Source: CAZTVF01 sp964616985
GTDB taxonomy: Bacteria > Planctomycetota > Phycisphaerae > SM23-33
DNA: 17,623 nt
Assembly (NCBI GenBank): GCA_964616985.1
Contig: CAZTVF010000112.1
Coordinates: 1 to 17,623 of the forward strand
Reading direction: 5' to 3'
A program made the position numbers and the translations under genes. Numbering within the stretch: the first letter of the stretch is position 1; every line of letters starts with the position of its first letter. Below, in pieces: positions 15,868 through 17,623 of the stretch. The notes under the pieces were generated by a model, which had not been told where the DNA came from, ran no database searches, and saw only the letters and a program-made list of their open reading frames with translations.

Positions 15868-17358
15868 GTGATCATCTGGTTGCTAGTTCTGGTCCCCGCG
15901 GTGGCAGGAGCCTTGTGCTTCCTGCTCCGCAATGATGCGCTGCGGCGAACGCTGCTTGTGGCAGGGGCGCTGGCGCACACCGGCCTGACCGCCTACGCAT
16001 GGACGCTGGGCCCGCAGGTGGGCGTGCTGGCCGACCGCTCGGCCCCCTCCAGCGCCTGGCTGGCCACCGGAAACACCGAACTGCTCTTCATGAGCATCAC
16101 CAGCGTCCTGTTCCTCGCCGCCGCCTTCTACGCCGTGGGCTACCTCGCACGCGAGGGCAAGCAGGGCCGCGAGGACATCGAGGAAGGCTTCATCTTCACC
16201 AACGCCCGCGAGCCCGTCTTCACCGGCTGCCTGCTGATGTTCCTGGCGACGATGACGCTCGTCGCCGTCAGCCAGCACATTGGCCTCTTGTGGGTCGCCG
16301 TCGAGGCCACCACGCTGGTCTCGGCCCCGTTGATCTACTTCCACCGCCATCACCGATCGCTGGAGGCGACGTGGAAGTACCTGCTCATCTGCTCGGTGGG
16401 CATCGCGCTGGCCCTGCTGGGGAACTTCTTCCTGGCCGTTGCCGCCGGCGGAAAGCACATGCCCATGACCGTGGCCAATCTCGTCGCGTCGGCAGGGGGC
16501 CTGAACAAGGCCTGGCTGCAGGCGGCGTTCCTCATGTTCCTGGTTGGCTACGGCACGAAGATGGGCCTGGCGCCGCTGCACACATGGCTGCCCGATGCCC
16601 ACAGCGAGGCGCCCTCGGTTGTCTCGGCCCTGCTGTCGGGCGCGCTGCTGAATTGCGCGTTTCTGGCCATCCTCCGCATGCATTCCATCTGCGTGGCCGC
16701 GGGACAAGGCGCCGCCAGCGGCGAACTGCTGATGCTGTTCGGGCTGCTTTCGATGGCCTTCGCCGCGGTGTTCATCATCTCGCAGGCGGATTACAAGCGA
16801 ATGCTGGCGTATTCCAGCGTAGAGCACATGGGCATTCTGGCCTTCGGCGTGGGCGTGGGCGGCTCGGCCATTTCGGGCGCCATGCTCCATGCGGTGAACC
16901 ACAGCCTCACCAAGGGCATGCTGTTCCTGGTGGCGGGCAACATTTTGGCCGCCTACAAGACCAAGAGCACGACGGCGGCCCGCGGCGTGCTGGGCGCGCT
17001 GCCCGTTTCGGGCGTGCTGTGGGTGGCGGGGTTCCTGGCCATCACGGGCTCGCCGCCATTCGGGCCCTTCGTCAGCGAGATCCAGATCCTGTTCGGCGCG
17101 ATGCAGCAGGGCCATCCGTACCTGGCGGGCCTGTACGTGCTGCTGCTGGCCCTGGTGTTTGTGGGAATGGTCAGCGTGGTCATGCGGATGTCGTACGGCC
17201 AGGCGTCGCCCCTTCCGCAGACGCCCGCCCGCGAGCCGCTGCTGGCGGTGCTGCCGCCGATCGTGCTGGGCCTGGGCGTGCTGACCCTGGGTGTTTACGT
17301 GCCCAAGGAATTGCAGGAAATCCTCACAAGCGTCGCCGCGACGCTGGGGGCGAAGTAA
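15868..17358 (+). CDS. hyfF: Hydrogenase-4/Ehr subunit F-like, second antiporter-type subunit
   Basis: This 496-residue polytopic protein is of the NuoN/NuoM/Mrp antiporter family, HyfF branch. Visible functional residues are Glu146 in LLWVAVEATTLVSAPLIYF, Lys231 in YGTKMGLAPLHTWLPDAH (with His238, Asp243 and His245), and His345/Lys349 in HAVNHSLTKGMLFL. The lysine found in HyfB at the next helix is Asn262 here (GALLNCAFLAILR), which as I recall is also the case in other HyfF proteins. The GTG at 15868 has AGGT about 7 bases upstream, just outside the palindromic element. The stop overlaps the ATG of the next gene by one base (TAATG). Together with HyfB it gives the complex two potential ion-translocating units; no HyfD-like third one is seen in this window. 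Confidence 0.92.
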   Translation: MIIWLLVLVPAVAGALCFLLRNDALRRTLLVAGALAHTGLTAYAWTLGPQVGVLADRSAPSSAWLATGNTELLFMSITSVLFLAAAFYAVGYLAREGKQGREDIEEGFIFTNAREPVFTGCLLMFLATMTLVAVSQHIGLLWVAVEATTLVSAPLIYFHRHHRSLEATWKYLLICSVGIALALLGNFFLAVAAGGKHMPMTVANLVASAGGLNKAWLQAAFLMFLVGYGTKMGLAPLHTWLPDAHSEAPSVVSALLSGALLNCAFLAILRMHSICVAAGQGAASGELLMLFGLLSMAFAAVFIISQADYKRMLAYSSVEHMGILAFGVGVGGSAISGAMLHAVNHSLTKGMLFLVAGNILAAYKTKSTTAARGVLGALPVSGVLWVAGFLAITGSPPFGPFVSEIQILFGAMQQGHPYLAGLYVLLLALVFVGMVSVVMRMSYGQASPLPQTPAREPLLAVLPPIVLGLGVLTLGVYVPKELQEILTSVAATLGAK

Positions 17359-17623
17359 TGGACACCATCCGCATGCGAAATGGCGACGCGATCGACCGCT
17401 CGCAGCTGCCGCTGCTGGGCGTCGAGGAGTTTCGCGAGGCCGTCATCGCCGGCGTCGAGAACGGCGCGCGCGTGGCGGCGCTGCTGGGCCTGCCGCGCGG
17501 GCCCAACGTGCAACTCATCGCCATCCTCGCGCACGACCGCCAGCGCGGACTGTCGGCGCCCTCGACGGCAGTGGGCGACCAGTACCCCTCGATTCCACCC
17601 GCCTGCCCGCCCGCGCACCGGTT
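17358..17623 (+). CDS. hyfG: Hydrogenase-4/Ehr subunit G-like, N-terminal NuoC-like part (truncated by window edge)
   Basis: The frame opens with ATG at 17358, overlapping the hyfF stop by one base, and stays open to the window end, giving 88 residues. FREAVIAGVENGARVAALLG and VQLIAILAHDRQRGLSAPST, followed by VGDQYPSIPPACPPAHR, match the start of the NuoC-like (30-kDa) domain found at the N-terminus of HycE/HyfG. In the full protein this domain is fused to the [NiFe] large-subunit (NuoD-like) part. The nickel-binding CxxC motifs would lie beyond the window, so I cannot tell whether this is a true hydrogenase or a hydrogenase-related (Ehr) subunit lacking nickel ligands. Confidence 0.82.
   Translation, partial: MDTIRMRNGDAIDRSQLPLLGVEEFREAVIAGVENGARVAALLGLPRGPNVQLIAILAHDRQRGLSAPSTAVGDQYPSIPPACPPAHR

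Noticed and set aside
16651..16656. Loss of the conserved transmembrane lysine in the HyfF-like protein (Asn262 where HyfB has Lys250)
   Set aside because: It appears to be a normal property of HyfF-branch proteins as I recall them, so not an anomaly of this genome. The other key Glu and Lys residues are intact.

Overview
The window reads as chromosomal DNA of a high-GC bacterium, most likely a planctomycete (Phycisphaerae-like). This is an inference from protein style: a bacterial-type RNase P RNA, an HTH-EIIA regulator in front of a Hyf-type operon, a HEAT-tailed FAD oxidoreductase, and a tyrosine recombinase of the kind common in that phylum. No marker gene in the window settles the taxonomy.

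There are three blocks. (1) Positions 1-2508 are visibly less GC-rich and look like the end of an integrated island. They hold the C-terminal part of a tyrosine recombinase (+) and, on the minus strand, a two-gene unit: an abortive-infection (Abi_C-type) protein followed 22 nt later by an unrecognised four-helix membrane protein. A minus-strand tRNA-Pro(CGG) at 2509-2583, with its terminator, borders the block. Just upstream of the tRNA, and carrying a likely tRNA promoter, lies a tRNA-like relic in which the 5' part of tRNA-Pro is repeated but the D loop, anticodon arm and T arm are altered. (2) Positions 2785-7513 hold housekeeping and accessory genes: rnpB on the minus strand, an unknown two-helix envelope protein, a large double-Rossmann FAD oxidoreductase with a helical-repeat tail, and a secreted CGWC thioredoxin-like protein on the minus strand. 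(3) Positions 7609-17623 hold a 1209-residue hybrid histidine kinase (minus), divergent from a tightly packed plus-strand operon: HTH-EIIA regulator, then hyfB-, hyfC-, hyfE-, hyfF- and hyfG-like genes, the last cut by the window edge. This is a membrane-bound energy-converting [NiFe] hydrogenase-4 or hydrogenase-related (Ehr) complex. The genes present encode two antiporter-like subunits, the NuoH-like anchor, the HyfE subunit and the beginning of the NuoC/NuoD-like subunit.

The parts most worth a second look are the Abi_C plus membrane-protein pair as a possible two-gene defence unit, the tRNA-like relic, the HTH-EIIA regulator translationally coupled to hyfB, and a roughly 108-bp imperfect palindrome inserted between hyfE and hyfF. 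Nothing here is a proven new system. The Abi_C/membrane pair is the best candidate.
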